Part shown: one piece after another, positions 1 through 10,016 of the stretch | How positions within the stretch are numbered: position 1 is the stretch's first letter | Layout: each line of letters starts with the position of its first letter | Assembly (NCBI GenBank): GCA_003833135.1 | Contig: QZLH01000461.1 | Span: 1-64,000, forward strand | DNA: 64,000 nt | DNA from: Oehlia diaphana | Lineage: Eukaryota; Glomeromycota; Glomeromycetes; Glomerales; Glomeraceae | Reading direction: 5' to 3' | Made by a program: the position numbers and the translations under genes | The notes under the pieces: model-generated | Databases searched by the model: none | The model's input: the letters and a program-made list of their open reading frames with translations, nothing else | Told to the model about the DNA's origin: nothing

Positions 1-1
1 T

Positions 2-766
2 GAATCTTACTTGTTATGGCTTTCTTCTCAAAATTCCCCCCCCCACTCTCCATTGTTCCTCCGTGCTAGCTACGCTAAGCAACTCCTAACCTTTCCTACT
101 TCGAGAAGATATCACACCTCCACCCCTACCCCTAGTCTTAGCCGGGCTGAGCTAAGCGCCAAAGTTGTAACTCCTGAGCAGCATGAGGTAATAGTAGGCA
201 GCTTACTAGCTGACATGAGCGCAATCAAACCAGCAGGGCCTAAACGTAACACTAGGCTCACCATAGGTCAATCCAAATTGAATCTAGATTACCTCCTTTC
301 GTTATCAACCTTACTCACCACTCTCATTCGACAACAAACTCTAACTCCTGATAACAAATTAGATCGAAACACAGGAATTCAGTATTATGGATATAAACTC
401 TGTACTATGTCTCTGCCTTGTCTTAACATTTATCGGGAGTGGTTCTATCCTCAAGGAATTAAAATCGTTCCTACAGACATAGCGGATCATCTTACTCCTC
501 TGGGTTTAGCTCATTGGTATATGCAGGATGGATCAAAAACTACAGATAATGGGGTTATCTTTGCTACTCATTGTTTCAGTGAGGCTGAAATACTACTTCT
601 CATTCAAACCCTGTTTACTAAATTTGGTCTTAATTGTACACAACAAAAAGGAGGTGCTGATAACCAAAAAGCTATTTATGTACGTCGTGCTTCTATCCCT
701 ACTTTCATAGAGCTGGTCAGTCCTCATATCCATTCTTCTATGCTCTACAAGCTGCCTACTAAATAG
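2..766 (+). CDS. cox2: cox2 3' end fused in frame to a LAGLIDADG homing endonuclease (5' partial)
   Basis: The window opens inside cox2. Bases 2-30 encode the last residues of subunit 2 (ESYLLWLSSQ), identical to the C-terminus repeated at 766-879. The frame runs on without a stop through a C-rich stretch (30-44) and a linker with RRYHTST (104-121) into a LAGLIDADG_2-type DNA endonuclease. Visible motifs are VGSLLADMS near residue 65, LTPLGLAHWYMQDG near 160, and the family's typical end, PHIHSSMLYKL. Cox2 is the copper subunit of cytochrome c oxidase; the endonuclease would spread its own element. The ORF looks intact. The most likely reading is an inserted element that brought a replacement cox2 C-terminus and pushed the resident one downstream. 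Whether the fusion is cleaved is unknown. Confidence 0.88.
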   Translation, partial: ESYLLWLSSQNSPPHSPLFLRASYAKQLLTFPTSRRYHTSTPTPSLSRAELSAKVVTPEQHEVIVGSLLADMSAIKPAGPKRNTRLTIGQSKLNLDYLLSLSTLLTTLIRQQTLTPDNKLDRNTGIQYYGYKLCTMSLPCLNIYREWFYPQGIKIVPTDIADHLTPLGLAHWYMQDGSKTTDNGVIFATHCFSEAEILLLIQTLFTKFGLNCTQQKGGADNQKAIYVRRASIPTFIELVSPHIHSSMLYKLPTK

Positions 767-879
767 AGCTTTGCGGAGTTCTACATTATGGTATGCCTAT
801 CGTTATTGAATCTGTCTCTCTTGAATCTTATTTACTATGGCTTTCTTCTCAAAATTCCCCCCTGAGCAGCATGAGGTAA
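766..879 (+). pseudogene. displaced resident copy of the cox2 C-terminus
   Basis: This open stretch encodes the last part of COX2, starting at ELCGVLHYGMPIVIE. It contains the Cys, His and Met of the CuA-site consensus C-x3-C-x3-H-x2-M, then ESVSLESYLLWLSSQNSP, and stops at 877-879. The same last residues occur at the start of the window, so this is the tail left behind when the endonuclease element inserted. It has no start codon of its own and is probably not translated. Confidence 0.85.
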
Positions 880-1012
880 TAGTCGGGAGTTTGTTAGGGG
901 ATATGAGTGCAATAAAACCTGATAATAAATTGGTTTTTACCATTATGGTTTCAAGCTCTGTACTATGTCTCTGCCTTGTCTTAATATCTACCGCGAATGG
1001 TTCTATCCGGAA

Positions 1013-1043
1013 CCCTCGGGCGGCATAGGTACGCCTTCGAGGG
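1013..1043 (-). repeat. GC-rich hairpin, family A
   Basis: Type member of a family with about 40 copies in the window. The outer stem is CCCTCG/CGAGGG. The inner stem-loop on the - strand is GGCGT-ACCT-ATGCC, including one G-T pair, so the paired form is read from the - strand here ('strand' for this family means the GGCGTACCTATGCC form). This copy interrupts the decayed cox2 endonuclease. Confidence 0.9.
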
Positions 1044-1320
1044 CACGAGTTAAAGGTTGTTCCAAATGACATAGATCAGCAAAGAGGAGTTGCTCATTGG
1101 TTATGCAAGCAAAAACAAGTGATAATGGGGTTACCTTTGCTACTCATTGTTTGAGTGAAGCTGAACTATCTCTTCTTATAGAGGTTTTATTGTTTGGTCT
1201 GATTTGTACTCTGCAGCATTGGAAAGGAAAGTCAGAGAGCAATTTATGTTCGACGGAAATCTATACCTCACTTCTTAGAGGAACTAAATACCTTGATTTC
1301 CTATCTTTTGTTCAAGCTTC

Positions 1321-1356
1321 CCCCTCCAGGTGGCGTACCTATGCACCCAGAGGGGT
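1321..1356 (+). repeat. family A hairpin, divergent
   Basis: GGCGTACCTATGC core flanked by CCCCTCCAG and CCCAGAGGGG. It ends the decayed cox2 endonuclease remnant. Confidence 0.7.
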
Positions 1357-1425
1357 GCCGTAAAACCAAACTTCTGTCATTATAAATCGTTCTATGTTCA
1401 AAGAATTATTTGCCACACTGAAAAC

Positions 1426-1507
1426 ACGGCTATGTTGGAATTGGCAGACAAGTGTGACTTAGGATCACGTGGGTAATACCGTGAGGGTTCAAATCCCTCT
1501 AGCCGTA
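1426..1507 (+). tRNA. trnL(uag): tRNA-Leu(UAG)
   Basis: Acceptor ACGGCTA/TAGCCGT pairs fully. The anticodon loop CTTAGGA gives TAG. There is a long variable arm and a GGTTCAAATCC T-arm, as expected for a class II leucine tRNA. Confidence 0.95.
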
Positions 1508-2371
1508 TTCTGAGCTAACTTGCCATAGTTTATTTAATAAGGTTGCTAAGGGTAAGTATGTTAATCAACTCCTTTTTCAATTATGTTACAAAAATAGATT
1601 AAGTAACTATGGAGGATAGCTAGAACTCTCTTACCCCTTATTAACAGAGGTGTAGAAGTAGTAGTGAGAGCTAGATTTAGTAATTAAGAGTATAGAATAG
1701 GGGAAAACTGTATACTATACGATGCTACTGATGGAGTAGCCAAAAAGTAGGAACCTAAAAAGGATTAGGGCTAAAGTTAGGGTAGAGTATTCTCTCTTTC
1801 TTGCTTCCATGCTTTAAGAAATAGACTAATGAGTAGATTACAGTATAGGGAATATTTAGAGAAGAATAGGGAAGGTATATGTGGTAACTAGCTTAAGAAT
1901 ACCATACCTGAACTATCTCTTATAACCTAGCTAAATTCTTTACTTATAAACTAGTGCCCAAGTTACTATACCTCTAACAACTCTGAAATTGGAGCAATCT
2001 CAATTTTTTCTAGAGAAAATCAAGTTCTCTTCTCACCATTTGGAGTTTATCACGCCCGTTATATCATTCCACAAAATCCCTTTAGATTATGGCAGGGATT
2101 CATACTTGATGTTTCTCTATGTAACTTTTTAAAATCGATGTAATTCCTTTTTAAAAAAGGAAGGTAAAAAGAAGGATTTGGGTTACATCTAATTGTAAAG
2201 AGTCATTCTTTCTTTCCAGCATTTTCCAATATGTCCGTCTTCTGATGATATCTCTGATGAATTTCCGTTATAGGTATTTTTCAAGGAGTAAGGGTAGGTT
2301 CGGAAGTGGAGTAGTGTAACAAACTCTTGGCGACTACGTGGTATAGGAAACCAAACAATCAAGTAATGTTT
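1508..2371 (+). other. spacer between trnL(uag) and atp8
   Basis: I see no gene here. The sequence is AT-rich with simple purine or pyrimidine runs, and contains one family B hairpin at 2125-2159. Confidence 0.6.
2125..2159 (+). repeat. family B hairpin (GATGTAATTCC loop)
   Basis: CTTTTTAAAA and TTTTTAAAAAAG pair around the conserved TCGATGTAATTCC. This is the type member of a second hairpin family (about 15 copies) in which the stems differ but the loop is kept. Confidence 0.8.
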
Positions 2372-2518
2372 ATGCCTCAACTAGTTCCTTTTTACTTTAT
2401 AAACCAACTGTCTTTTGGTCTGATTCTACTATCTCTCTTGATCTACTTGGCTTCCAAGAGACTTCTTCCTCAACTGCTTCAACGTTTCATTTCAAGAATA
2501 TTCATAACTCTCGCATAG
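2372..2518 (+). CDS. atp8: ATP synthase subunit 8
   Basis: A 48-residue protein beginning MPQLVPFYF, with one hydrophobic segment (about residues 12-26) and a basic tail (SKRLLPQLLQRFISR). This is the normal pattern and length of fungal Atp8, a membrane stalk protein of the F1Fo ATP synthase. I start at the ATG giving MPQLVPF; an upstream in-frame ATG at 2327 would add residues unlike the family. It sits between trnL and trnI. A weak C-rich element (ACAGCCCC) follows the stop by about 20 bases. Confidence 0.9.
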   Translation: MPQLVPFYFINQLSFGLILLSLLIYLASKRLLPQLLQRFISRIFITLA

Positions 2519-2675
2519 TTTTTTCTTTCTTAAACAGCCCCTGGTTGCTATTACTAGGGTGACAAAAAGAAAGAGCTCGGAGTAATTGAATTAGTGCTGT
2601 TCAAAGAATCTACTTTAAAGGTCCACCAAAAGGTCTCACTTTGAACTTCTCTTTTCTTTTTTCTGTCTCCAGGTA

Positions 2676-2749
2676 AGGGTTCTAGCTCAATTGGTTAGAG
2701 TGTAGTGTTGATAACGCTAAGGTTATGGGTTCGAATCCCATGGATCCTA
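2676..2749 (+). tRNA. trnI(gau): tRNA-Ile(GAU)
   Basis: Acceptor AGGGTTC pairs with GGATCCT (wobbles allowed). D-stem GCTC/GAGT, anticodon stem TAGTG/CGCTA with loop TTGATAA, and a GGGTTCGAATCCC T-arm. Confidence 0.93.
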
Positions 2750-3120
2750 ACTCAATGAAATTTCTATTTTATTTTTTCCCTGCTTCCCTTACCACCATAA
2801 CTCAATCAAAATAGTAGCTCACCTTGATTCCTTAAATGACTCCTTCCGTTAATCAAACTTGATAAAGTAATCTAGCTTTACCTAAATAAGTAAATAGATA
2901 GGCTTCCCTCCTTGACTCCTTACCTTCATTCAAACTAGTTAACTAAAACTTAGAATAATAAGAAATAGCCTAAAGATAGACAAGATAAACTAGAGGAGCA
3001 GAAGCATAGCCTAGCCAAGTTCTCTAGGTTGACTAACTTATTTATCTTAAATTGTTAAAGTAAATAAATGGCACAGAAGTCTTAAAGACTCTTCAGTAGT
3101 CATCAAAAGAAATCAACCCT
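2750..3120 (+). other. spacer
   Basis: AT-rich sequence between trnI and a dpo fragment. I see no gene or clear hairpin. Confidence 0.5.
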
Positions 3121-3315
3121 ATGATATTAATTATCAATTCAACAAACGAGCCTAAAAGGACAAATCCATTAGATTATAACATATTGGTGCAAGAGTATAA
3201 GGATAAATATTGGTCATTTTTAGAGGTTAGTAGGAAATACATAATAGGGGATTGTAAGGCATTATATCAAATCCTAATTAAATTGTTTTATTTGTCTTTT
3301 ATTTTTAGTGGGTGA
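3121..3315 (+). pseudogene. dpo: fragment of plasmid-type DNA polymerase B (exonuclease region)
   Basis: A 64-codon open stretch with EYKDKYWSFLEVSRKYIIGDCKALYQIL. The Y-x3-D-x3-L spacing resembles the ExoIII motif of protein-primed family B polymerases of linear mitochondrial plasmids. There is no palm domain nearby on this strand, so it is a stranded fragment. The call rests on motif shape only. Confidence 0.55.
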
Positions 3316-3683
3316 GTGTTAATGGTTAATAAGTTGGTAAAGATAAGGTGTAATGCTATAGGTTAGCTAACTAAGCTTAGGCTAGTAGGTAAGGAGAATA
3401 GATAATTGTAGCTACTCCTTTGCAGATTTAATGAGAGTGTAGTAAGGGAGGTAAGTTACCTTTACCTTTTAGCTTTCCCTTACCCATTATAACTAAGGAG
3501 TCACCTTAATTACCCTTCCTACTTCCTTGTCACCTTCTCTATTTTCCTAAAAGAATAAAGGATATAGGATTATAGTAGGGTAGCATAAGGGATAGCAAAG
3601 TACTGATCCCTACCCCTGAGCAAATGATCACTTATAAATGATTGCAAAGGTATAGACCAAAGATTAAGAATAATCTAAGATTG
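3316..3683 (+). other. spacer between two dpo fragments
   Basis: I see no gene. The sequence is AT-rich with many TTAG/CTAA runs. Confidence 0.4.
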
Positions 3684-4013
3684 CTAAAGGGAATCAAATA
3701 CTTTTTCTCTTTTATTAAAGGAAACTTTTAGTTTGTAGGGCAGGTCAGATTTAATAAATACTTTACCTTCTACTCTGTCCTTTGAACGTTTGGTTACTTT
3801 TAAGTCAAGTGTTTCTCCATTGTATAGTCCTTCAAAATCTGCTCTTGTTAAGTCGCCAGGGTAGCCTTTGCATTTATAAACCTGGCTATCGCCACAATCT
3901 AAATAATAGACTTTGGGCATCACAAATATTCCCTCTTTAATAGTATGTTCTAGTTTCATTTTGCCTAATACAGTTGATGATATATACTCCTCAGGTAATT
4001 GTCCACTAATCAT
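3684..4013 (-). pseudogene. dpo: fragment of plasmid-type DNA polymerase B (C-terminal part)
   Basis: 109 codons containing KLEHTIKEGIFVMPKVYYLD and KCKGYPGDLTRADFEGLYNG. This matches the region after the palm motif C in another dpo piece here (53465-53560: KLEHTIEEGIFPLPKVYYL). No exonuclease or palm motifs are attached. It lies opposite to the host genes, consistent with rearranged plasmid debris. Confidence 0.75.
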
Positions 4014-4018
4014 TAATG

Positions 4019-4583
<565 letters not shown>

Positions 4584-4608
4584 TTTATTTTATTCTAATT
4601 AATTTCTC

Positions 4609-4620
4609 AAAATTCCCCCC
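4609..4620 (+). promoter_or_regulatory. C-rich 3' motif after atp9
   Basis: TCTCAAAATTCCCCCC, 26 bases past the stop. It is one of about a dozen copies at gene ends; candidate mRNA 3' processing signal. Confidence 0.55.
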
Positions 4621-4650
4621 TTGTTATCTAAATTCAAATAATACTTAATT

Positions 4651-4675
4651 CTAGTTTCCTTAACGTCTTTGGCGA
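4651..4675 (+). repeat. CTAGTTTCC...CGTCTT block, copy 2
   Basis: Seventeen bases before the GIY-YIG start codon; differs from copy 1 at a few positions (CCTTAACGTCTTTGGCGA). Confidence 0.8.
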
Positions 4676-4691
4676 TTAATCTATCTAAGTT

Positions 4692-5477
4692 ATGAGAGTT
4701 TTAATTTACGCAAAACGTATTTACTTTAATCCCTCTTCAGAGAAACACGTAATCTCTTTTGAGAATTTTAAACAAGCAGGAGTGTACGCCTTGGTATGCA
4801 AAGTATCTAATAAAATATATATAGGTAGCTCTGTTTATCTGGGTGATAGACTATTGGATTATATGCAACCTGCTTATTTAGGTGTTAGGGCTTCATCTCC
4901 TGTTATTAGGGCCATTGTAAAATATGGATATATCAATTTTTGTTTCGTAATTTTAGAAACTTGCTTGCCTGAACTAGTTCTTGAGCGTGAACAATTTTGG
5001 TTAGATTTCCTAAAACCAGAGTACAACTTAAGCCCTACAGCAGGCTCAACCTTAGGTGTGTCTCTCTCTGAGGCTTCTAAAACTAAAATAAGTTTAGCCC
5101 GTTTAGGTAAAACACATACTTTGGAGACTCGACAACTAATGTCAGAGACTAGAAGAGGACCCAATAATCCTATGTTTGGTAAATCAACCTCTGAAGAAAC
5201 TAAAGCTCTATTATCCACTGCCTTTAAGGGACCTAATGGACCTCTTTCTGGAATACCACGACCAGAAGAAGTTTTACACTTAATGAGAGTTAATCATCCT
5301 CATACTAAAGCTGTATTTCAGTATACTCAGGATAAAAAGGAATTAATAGCAAAATATGATTCAATACGCCAAGCAGCCGAGATCACGGGTATATCTAGAA
5401 ATTATATCTCTAAATGTATTAAGGATGGAATATTAGCTCATGGTAAATGGGTTTTTAGCTTAACTTCTCTTTTTTAG
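4692..5477 (+). CDS. GIY-YIG homing endonuclease inserted after atp9
   Basis: 261 residues. The GIY-YIG nuclease domain spans about residues 28-120: GVYALVCKVSNKIYIGSS, then the catalytic E of REQFWLDFLKPEYNLSP. NUMOD3 DNA-binding repeats follow (SETRRGPNNPMFGKSTSEET). The C-terminal NUMOD1-like domain contains SIRQAAEITGISRNYISKCI. The ORF is intact and ends just before a displaced atp9 C-terminus, so this is a free-standing mobile ORF placed at a gene end rather than in an intron. It probably moves the element into atp9 copies that lack it. Confidence 0.93.
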   Translation: MRVLIYAKRIYFNPSSEKHVISFENFKQAGVYALVCKVSNKIYIGSSVYLGDRLLDYMQPAYLGVRASSPVIRAIVKYGYINFCFVILETCLPELVLEREQFWLDFLKPEYNLSPTAGSTLGVSLSEASKTKISLARLGKTHTLETRQLMSETRRGPNNPMFGKSTSEETKALLSTAFKGPNGPLSGIPRPEEVLHLMRVNHPHTKAVFQYTQDKKELIAKYDSIRQAAEITGISRNYISKCIKDGILAHGKWVFSLTSLF

Positions 5478-5528
5478 ATGGCTCTATTCGCCTTAATGAT
5501 GGCTTTCCTTCTTCTTTATGGAACATAA
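5478..5528 (+). pseudogene. displaced copy of the atp9 C-terminus
   Basis: Seventeen codons including stop, starting immediately after the GIY-YIG stop. It reads [16 protein letters not shown]; intact atp9 ends [16 protein letters not shown]. It is followed by its own C-rich motif at 5561-5576. Confidence 0.9.
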
Positions 5529-5560
5529 TAATTACATTTTATCTATTTTATTAATATCTT

Positions 5561-5576
5561 AAAATTCCCCCCCCCC
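5561..5576 (+). promoter_or_regulatory. C-rich 3' motif after the displaced atp9 tail
   Basis: CTTAAAATTCCCCCCCCCC; the same element as after intact atp9, so it was duplicated with the tail. Confidence 0.5.
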
Positions 5577-5604
5577 AATACCATTTTATTGACACAAAAC
5601 AACA

Positions 5605-6208
5605 CTAGTTTCCTAGACGTCTTCAAGAGTTTTGACAATCTTACTTTATGCTAAAAGGATTTACTTCTCTCCATATACAGAGAAGCCTTATATCTCTCTA
5701 GAAAATAGGGACTCTTCAGGAATATATGCTTTGATTTGTAAGGTGACTAACAAAGTGTATATAGGTAGTTCTGTCTTTTAGATTATATGCAACCTTTTTA
5801 GCAGATCTAACTCCCCCTTAATTAGAGCTCTAGTAAAGTATGGAAATATCAACTTTTGTTTCATAATATTGGAAACCTAGAGAAGTATTGAAGCGGGAAC
5901 AGTATTGGATTGATCTTATTTGTCCTAAGTATAATTTAAGTCCTACTGCGGGTTCTACATTAGGGATCTCTCTTTCTGTTGAAGCAAGAGCTAAACTCAG
6001 AGCTGCTCATTTAGGAAAAACTCACTCTCTTGAAACTCGACAGTTAATGTCGGAAACTAGAAGAGGATCTAATAACTCTATGTTTGGTAAAACCCATTCT
6101 GAAGAAACTAAAATGTCAGCTGCTAAACAAGGAGACACTTTATTTAAAGTGGTGACGATCTTTGATTTTCTTGGATTTACTAAACAGGGTAGGACTTTTA
6201 GTCTATGA
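5605..6208 (+). pseudogene. decayed second GIY-YIG endonuclease after atp9
   Basis: Begins with repeat block copy 3 (5605-5624). It then encodes LLYAKRIYFSPYTEKPYIS and GIYALICKVTNKVYIGSSVF before stops. A later frame (5888-6208) carries REQYWIDLICPKYNLSP and NUMOD3 SETRRGSNNSMFGKTHSEET. The copy clearly parallels the intact enzyme at 4692-5477 but is broken in the middle and truncated at the end. It records an earlier insertion at the same gene end. Confidence 0.85.
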
Positions 6209-6280
6209 GTTAATAAAGGTGTGGACTAGTACTCTTAAAGCTTAAAACAAGTATTAGCCTTTTGTTTTGTCTTTCCCTTC

Positions 6281-6311
6281 CCCTCGGGCGGCATAGGTAC
6301 GCCTTCGAGGG
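6281..6311 (-). repeat. family A hairpin
   Basis: CCCTCGGGCGGCATAGG...CGAGGG, the same sequence as the copy at 1013-1043. Repeat block copy 4 of the CTAGTTTCC element follows at 6328-6345. Confidence 0.9.
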
Positions 6312-6710
6312 TTCTTTAAAAACAACTCTAGTTTCCTAGACGTCTGTTTTCTCTAATTTGCTTCCTTGAAAAAGAGCCTCATACTTCTCACACTTAAAAA
6401 TAGGAAGGGTACTGCTAGTTAGAACATATCCTTTTACTGGATGATATTTCATTACTTAATCATTCCTTTGTGGAAAGGTGAAACATCTAGTTTCTCGTTA
6501 AGGCATTTATGGTGATAACACTAGAGAGAAACTGTGCTGTATTTACCTCTTGTTTAAAACTATTCATAGAGAGGGCAACACTAAAGGTTGTAGTACAAGA
6601 TTATCTAGGTCTTTGCTCATGTAGTAAACACGTCAGTAAATCCAAGCCTCCCTTTGTTTATTTGGAGTTCCCCTATTAGCCTATGGGTTTTGAGATGAAG
6701 TTTTAGCTTG
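6312..6710 (+). other. spacer before trnS(uga)
   Basis: Apart from a partial CTAGTTTCCTAGACGTCT block at 6328-6345 I see no gene. Confidence 0.5.
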
Positions 6711-6798
6711 GGACGGGTGGCTGAGTCTGGTTAAAGGCGCCCCACTTGAAATGGGCTAATGCTTATCGCATTCCAGGGTTCAAATCCCTGTCCGTCCG
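6711..6798 (+). tRNA. trnS(uga): tRNA-Ser(UGA)
   Basis: Acceptor GGACGGG/TCCGTCC, anticodon stem CCCA/TGGG with loop CTTGAAA, a long variable arm (GCTTATCGC) and T-arm GGGTTCAAATCCC. Confidence 0.95.
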
Positions 6799-6959
6799 AA
6801 ATCAGAGGAGCGTAGAAAACGTTCAAGCTCAGGGAAACAACCTTTTAGGAACTTTTTAAAAAAGGAACATCCTAATTCCGTCATGGGGCAATTTTTGATT
6901 TTATTTTGTTTCTTGATTTCATGGGTTTTGACCTTTTGACTTTTAGTTCGTTGAAAAAA

Positions 6960-7197
6960 TAAAGCATTTTAAAACAATAGATTTATTTGGAGAATTAGAG
7001 CGGTTTGGAAAGATAGATACCTTCGGTTGTTACGATTTTGAGACTTTCACGTTGGAAGATGGTTTACAAAGGGCTTATTATCTACTGGTTTATCATCCCC
7101 TTAAAGGCTATAAGCATTTCAGAAGGTGTGATTACTCAAGTGAACCTAGTTTCTTGAGAGCATCGTTATCCTTATTTTCTAAGTTCTTATTCTTATA
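6960..7197 (+). pseudogene. dpo: dpo fragment (ExoI region)
   Basis: The + strand encodes FGKIDTFGCYDFETFTLEDG followed by RAYYLLVYHPLKGYKHF, then a stop. D-x-E inside CYDFET fits the ExoI motif of family B polymerases. No start or downstream motifs are attached. Confidence 0.6.
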
Positions 7198-7255
7198 ATT
7201 TTCTTTCCTTGGAGACATCTATCTTTTTTGTAGTTTTTTGAGTTTATACATAAGG

Positions 7256-7749
7256 CTAGGTAACGCAAGCTATTAAGGCTACTGAGAGGAGGTCTTTTTG
7301 GGTATCATTACCTAGTTTAAAAACTAAAGTCCTCTCGCCCCTCAAGTTATAATCTTTAAGTAAATCTTTAACTAAATCATTGAATGTTTTGAATGAATCA
7401 CTGGGTGAATCAATACTATACTTGAAACTAGTCTTTCTATTGAATTCAGGGTAATTTAAATAGTATGAGCAACTTTTCAGATAGCTCGGCCCTCTAGTGG
7501 CGTACCTATGCCGCACAGAGGGTTCAGTACCAATTGCTTCATTTGTTCTACTTTATTTTTTAATTTCAGGTGTAATCTTAAAAAGGCTCTTACTTGGTAT
7601 GATTGTGTCATCACTCTTCTTAACTTAGTAAGCACGGGCCTTTCCTCCTTTAATTTTATCTCTAAAGTTTTCACGGGATAATAATGAATGGAGATATTTG
7701 GACAAACTAATAAACTATACTCACTATATGGATAATTTTTGTTACTCAA
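7256..7749 (-). pseudogene. ORF split by a hairpin; possibly dpo N-terminal region
   Basis: The - strand frame from 7749 (SNKNYPYSEYSLLVCPN) to a hairpin at 7490-7522 continues in another frame as SYLKSCSYYLNYPEFNRKTSF and ends LLSVALIACVT. Removing the hairpin would join the two halves. The protein is basic with no motif I recognise; position among dpo fragments suggests a plasmid origin, possibly the polymerase N-terminus. Confidence 0.4.
7490..7522 (+). repeat. family A hairpin
   Basis: CCCTCTAGTGGCGTACC...CACAGAGGG; it breaks the - strand ORF around it. Confidence 0.85.
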
Positions 7750-8699
7750 GCTTAATCAATCCTTAAAGAACGAACCTTTTTTCAATCCATTCAATAAATA
7801 AGACAGATAAGGCCTTAGAACTCTTTTTTGAAGTTTACAAATCTGCTTATTCCAATATAATAAGCCTTTATCTTCCCATTAATTAAGCCATATATGTCTT
7901 CATGCTTGTTCTTGACTGTATCCATCAAAACTTTAGAAGGCTTCACCACTATTAATCTTAACAAAAAATCAATTGAGCAGTAAATAAGATGATGGATGTC
8001 TTTAAATTATGGGAAAATTATACAAAAACTTGAAAGAACGAATTCAATTCGCATCCTCTATTTAAAGCCAATAAACCAATCTTTCAAATCTACAAAGTAA
8101 AGAAGAGGTTTACTGTCTCTCTCTTTATGTCACTTTAAACTTTCATTAAATCTTACTCCTTTTTTCCTCACCCTTTGCGTCTAAGGCTATCTTTCCTATT
8201 CTATCTATCTCTTCAAGCCCTTTCTTTAATCTCCCTGAGGTGTCTTTGTATCTCTTCTTCTTTTTCCGTTGCCTAATTTACTCATTCTGTTTTCCTTTAT
8301 CATTCATGTTTAAATCCTTTATTTTATTGCTTAGAATATCCAATTGTACAGAAATACCTTTATTGGTCATCTTAATTCTCTTTTAATTCTTCAAGTATTT
8401 TATCTCGGAAAGTGTCTATTTCAGCAAATAAGAGCGCCCACTTTACGCAATCTACACATACTTCTAAAGCTCGTCAAGAGTTATATTTATAAGTTCTACG
8501 ATTACATTAAATTATAATATCGGAAAGGAGTAGGGACAGTCCCCATCTATTAATTCTAGTCTATTTACACCTCCTCTATCTAAATCATCAACAAGAAAGA
8601 TAGCTAAAGGTAGAGCTTATCTGAGAGTATAAAACTAGGCTTACTCTGGTAATTAATTAGCTTCCCGCAACTAACTATCAATTTATTTAGGCAACCTAG
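7750..8699 (+). other. gene-poor stretch
   Basis: No ORF or RNA I can support. The part around 8150-8350 on the - strand is rich in Lys/Arg/Glu codons with stops and may be a decayed coiled-coil gene. Confidence 0.4.
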
Positions 8700-9230
8700 C
8701 TATAATCCATACAAAGATCTAAGAAGGCTTATCAAAGATGTGAAGATTCCATAAACTAGACTGTAGATTCTTGAACTGAAGTAATAGATTAAGCCAAAGA
8801 TTATTGACAACGCAAGCAGGACGAACGAGCACTTTACGACTTTAAAGATTGCTCCAAATCTGGCTACTTCCATTACTCTAATTAGCCTACGCTCTAATAA
8901 TTTCTTTGTTAGAATCAACTTATCCATCAAATCTCTTGAAGAGTCCAAGAGGATATTCAGTATGCTTTCGGATGGGTTCACAGTTTCCTTTATCATCGTA
9001 GCACTCGAAGATATCCTATCATAGACCCAATTACAATGTATAAAGAATGGCTTTACTAAGAGAAAATGGATAACCTTAAATGTCATCTCCAAATAAGGAT
9101 AGCACAATATGAACACTCCTAGAAAGACTAGGCACCTGAATTTCTTTATTGAGTTTAAGATAGGTAAACCGATGAATGGTACAGATTTACAAAAGTCTTC
9201 AAAAAGATACCAGGTAGAAAGAGAACACAT
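8700..9230 (-). CDS. unrecognised membrane protein ORF
   Basis: 176 residues with hydrophobic segments at about 33-50 (CLVFLGVFILCYPYLEM) and 130-150 (CSFVLLALSIIFGLIYYF), separated by a basic stretch (KKLLERRLIRVME). I do not recognise it. It reads opposite to the conserved genes and lies beside two other - strand ORFs, so it may belong to an integrated plasmid. A spurious call cannot be excluded. Confidence 0.4.
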   Translation of the reverse strand: MCSLSTWYLFEDFCKSVPFIGLPILNSIKKFRCLVFLGVFILCYPYLEMTFKVIHFLLVKPFFIHCNWVYDRISSSATMIKETVNPSESILNILLDSSRDLMDKLILTKKLLERRLIRVMEVARFGAIFKVVKCSFVLLALSIIFGLIYYFSSRIYSLVYGIFTSLISLLRSLYGL

Positions 9231-9356
9231 TACCGTACCTTTTCTGGAACTCTTCCTCTTCTATCTTCTTTTCCTGAGCTTCAGAAGGAGTATTGGCGGG
9301 TTGTTGAGTAGGAAATTTAACTTCAGAACTACAAGAAATCCAAAATGTTACAAAAT

Positions 9357-10016
9357 TTATGATGTGTCCCCTATCTCTGGTATGTTTTCAATTTCAGAAT
9401 CTTGATTTTTTTCTGTCTCCCATTCAGCCTCAAGCTTAGCTAGCTGTTCCTTAGTTAGGAAAGGTGAAAAGCCTAGGTTTTCCTTAGCAAGTTCCTCAAT
9501 GGTTTTACGTCCTACTCCGGATATGGGGCTAATAATCTCTTTTTCAACTAAGGATTTAATTCCTATTTCAGGAACATGTGAAGAAAGGTAAAAGAAGATA
9601 GCAGAAGTAGAGAATTGTCGGACTTGACCTAGTTCCACACGACGATTGATTACAGTTATATATTGAGGAGGATTAGGCGCAGGGCGTACAGGCAGAAATG
9701 CTAATAGAAAATTAAGAAGAAGAATTACTTGTGTAATTAGGAAGATCGCAGCGCGATAGATAACAAAAGGAATAAGAAGAATAGTTAAGAAGAAGATGAA
9801 AGAATAATAAAAGAAGAACTGGCTCACCCGACGAAATAAGTCAAGCCAGGCGGCATATGGATTCTCAGGAGTAGGGAGGATTAAAGCAGGTACTGATGTT
9901 ATAGTTGACAGTTCTTCAAAGACGAACCACCATGCAGCACCTAGTATTCGAAAGATTCGACCTGTACGTTTATCCATATAGAAAACAGGCACTAGAATTC
10001 TAGTTAATGTTAGCAT
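9357..10016 (-). CDS. unrecognised membrane protein ORF with acidic tail
   Basis: 219 residues. Two strongly hydrophobic segments lie near 69-108 (YYSFIFFLTILLIPFVIYRA and IFLITQVILLLNFLLAFLP). After them comes VRQFSTSAIFF, echoing the R-x-(Y/F)-S-T motif of the endonuclease linkers, then an SGVGRKTIEELAKENLG helix-hairpin-like stretch and an acidic end. I do not recognise the family. Codon use looks like a real gene. It is probably part of the same accessory block as its - strand neighbours. Confidence 0.5.
   Translation of the reverse strand: MLTLTRILVPVFYMDKRTGRIFRILGAAWWFVFEELSTITSVPALILPTPENPYAAWLDLFRRVSQFFFYYSFIFFLTILLIPFVIYRAAIFLITQVILLLNFLLAFLPVRPAPNPPQYITVINRRVELGQVRQFSTSAIFFYLSSHVPEIGIKSLVEKEIISPISGVGRKTIEELAKENLGFSPFLTKEQLAKLEAEWETEKNQDSEIENIPEIGDTS

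Larger units (their letters stand above)
857..1356 (+). pseudogene. decayed second LAGLIDADG endonuclease after cox2
   Basis: Directly after the displaced cox2 tail, PEQHEVIVGSLLGDMSAIKP reappears, closely matching the intact cox2-fused enzyme. The frame then breaks through deletions, a hairpin at 1013-1043 and a second hairpin at 1321-1356. Patches such as FATHCLSEAELSLLIE (about 1130-1180) still match the intact copy. It is the remains of an earlier round of insertion at the same place. Confidence 0.8.

Noticed and set aside
803..1072. - strand ORF of 89 codons
   Set aside because: It is antisense to the displaced cox2 tail and a decayed endonuclease and shows no family features.
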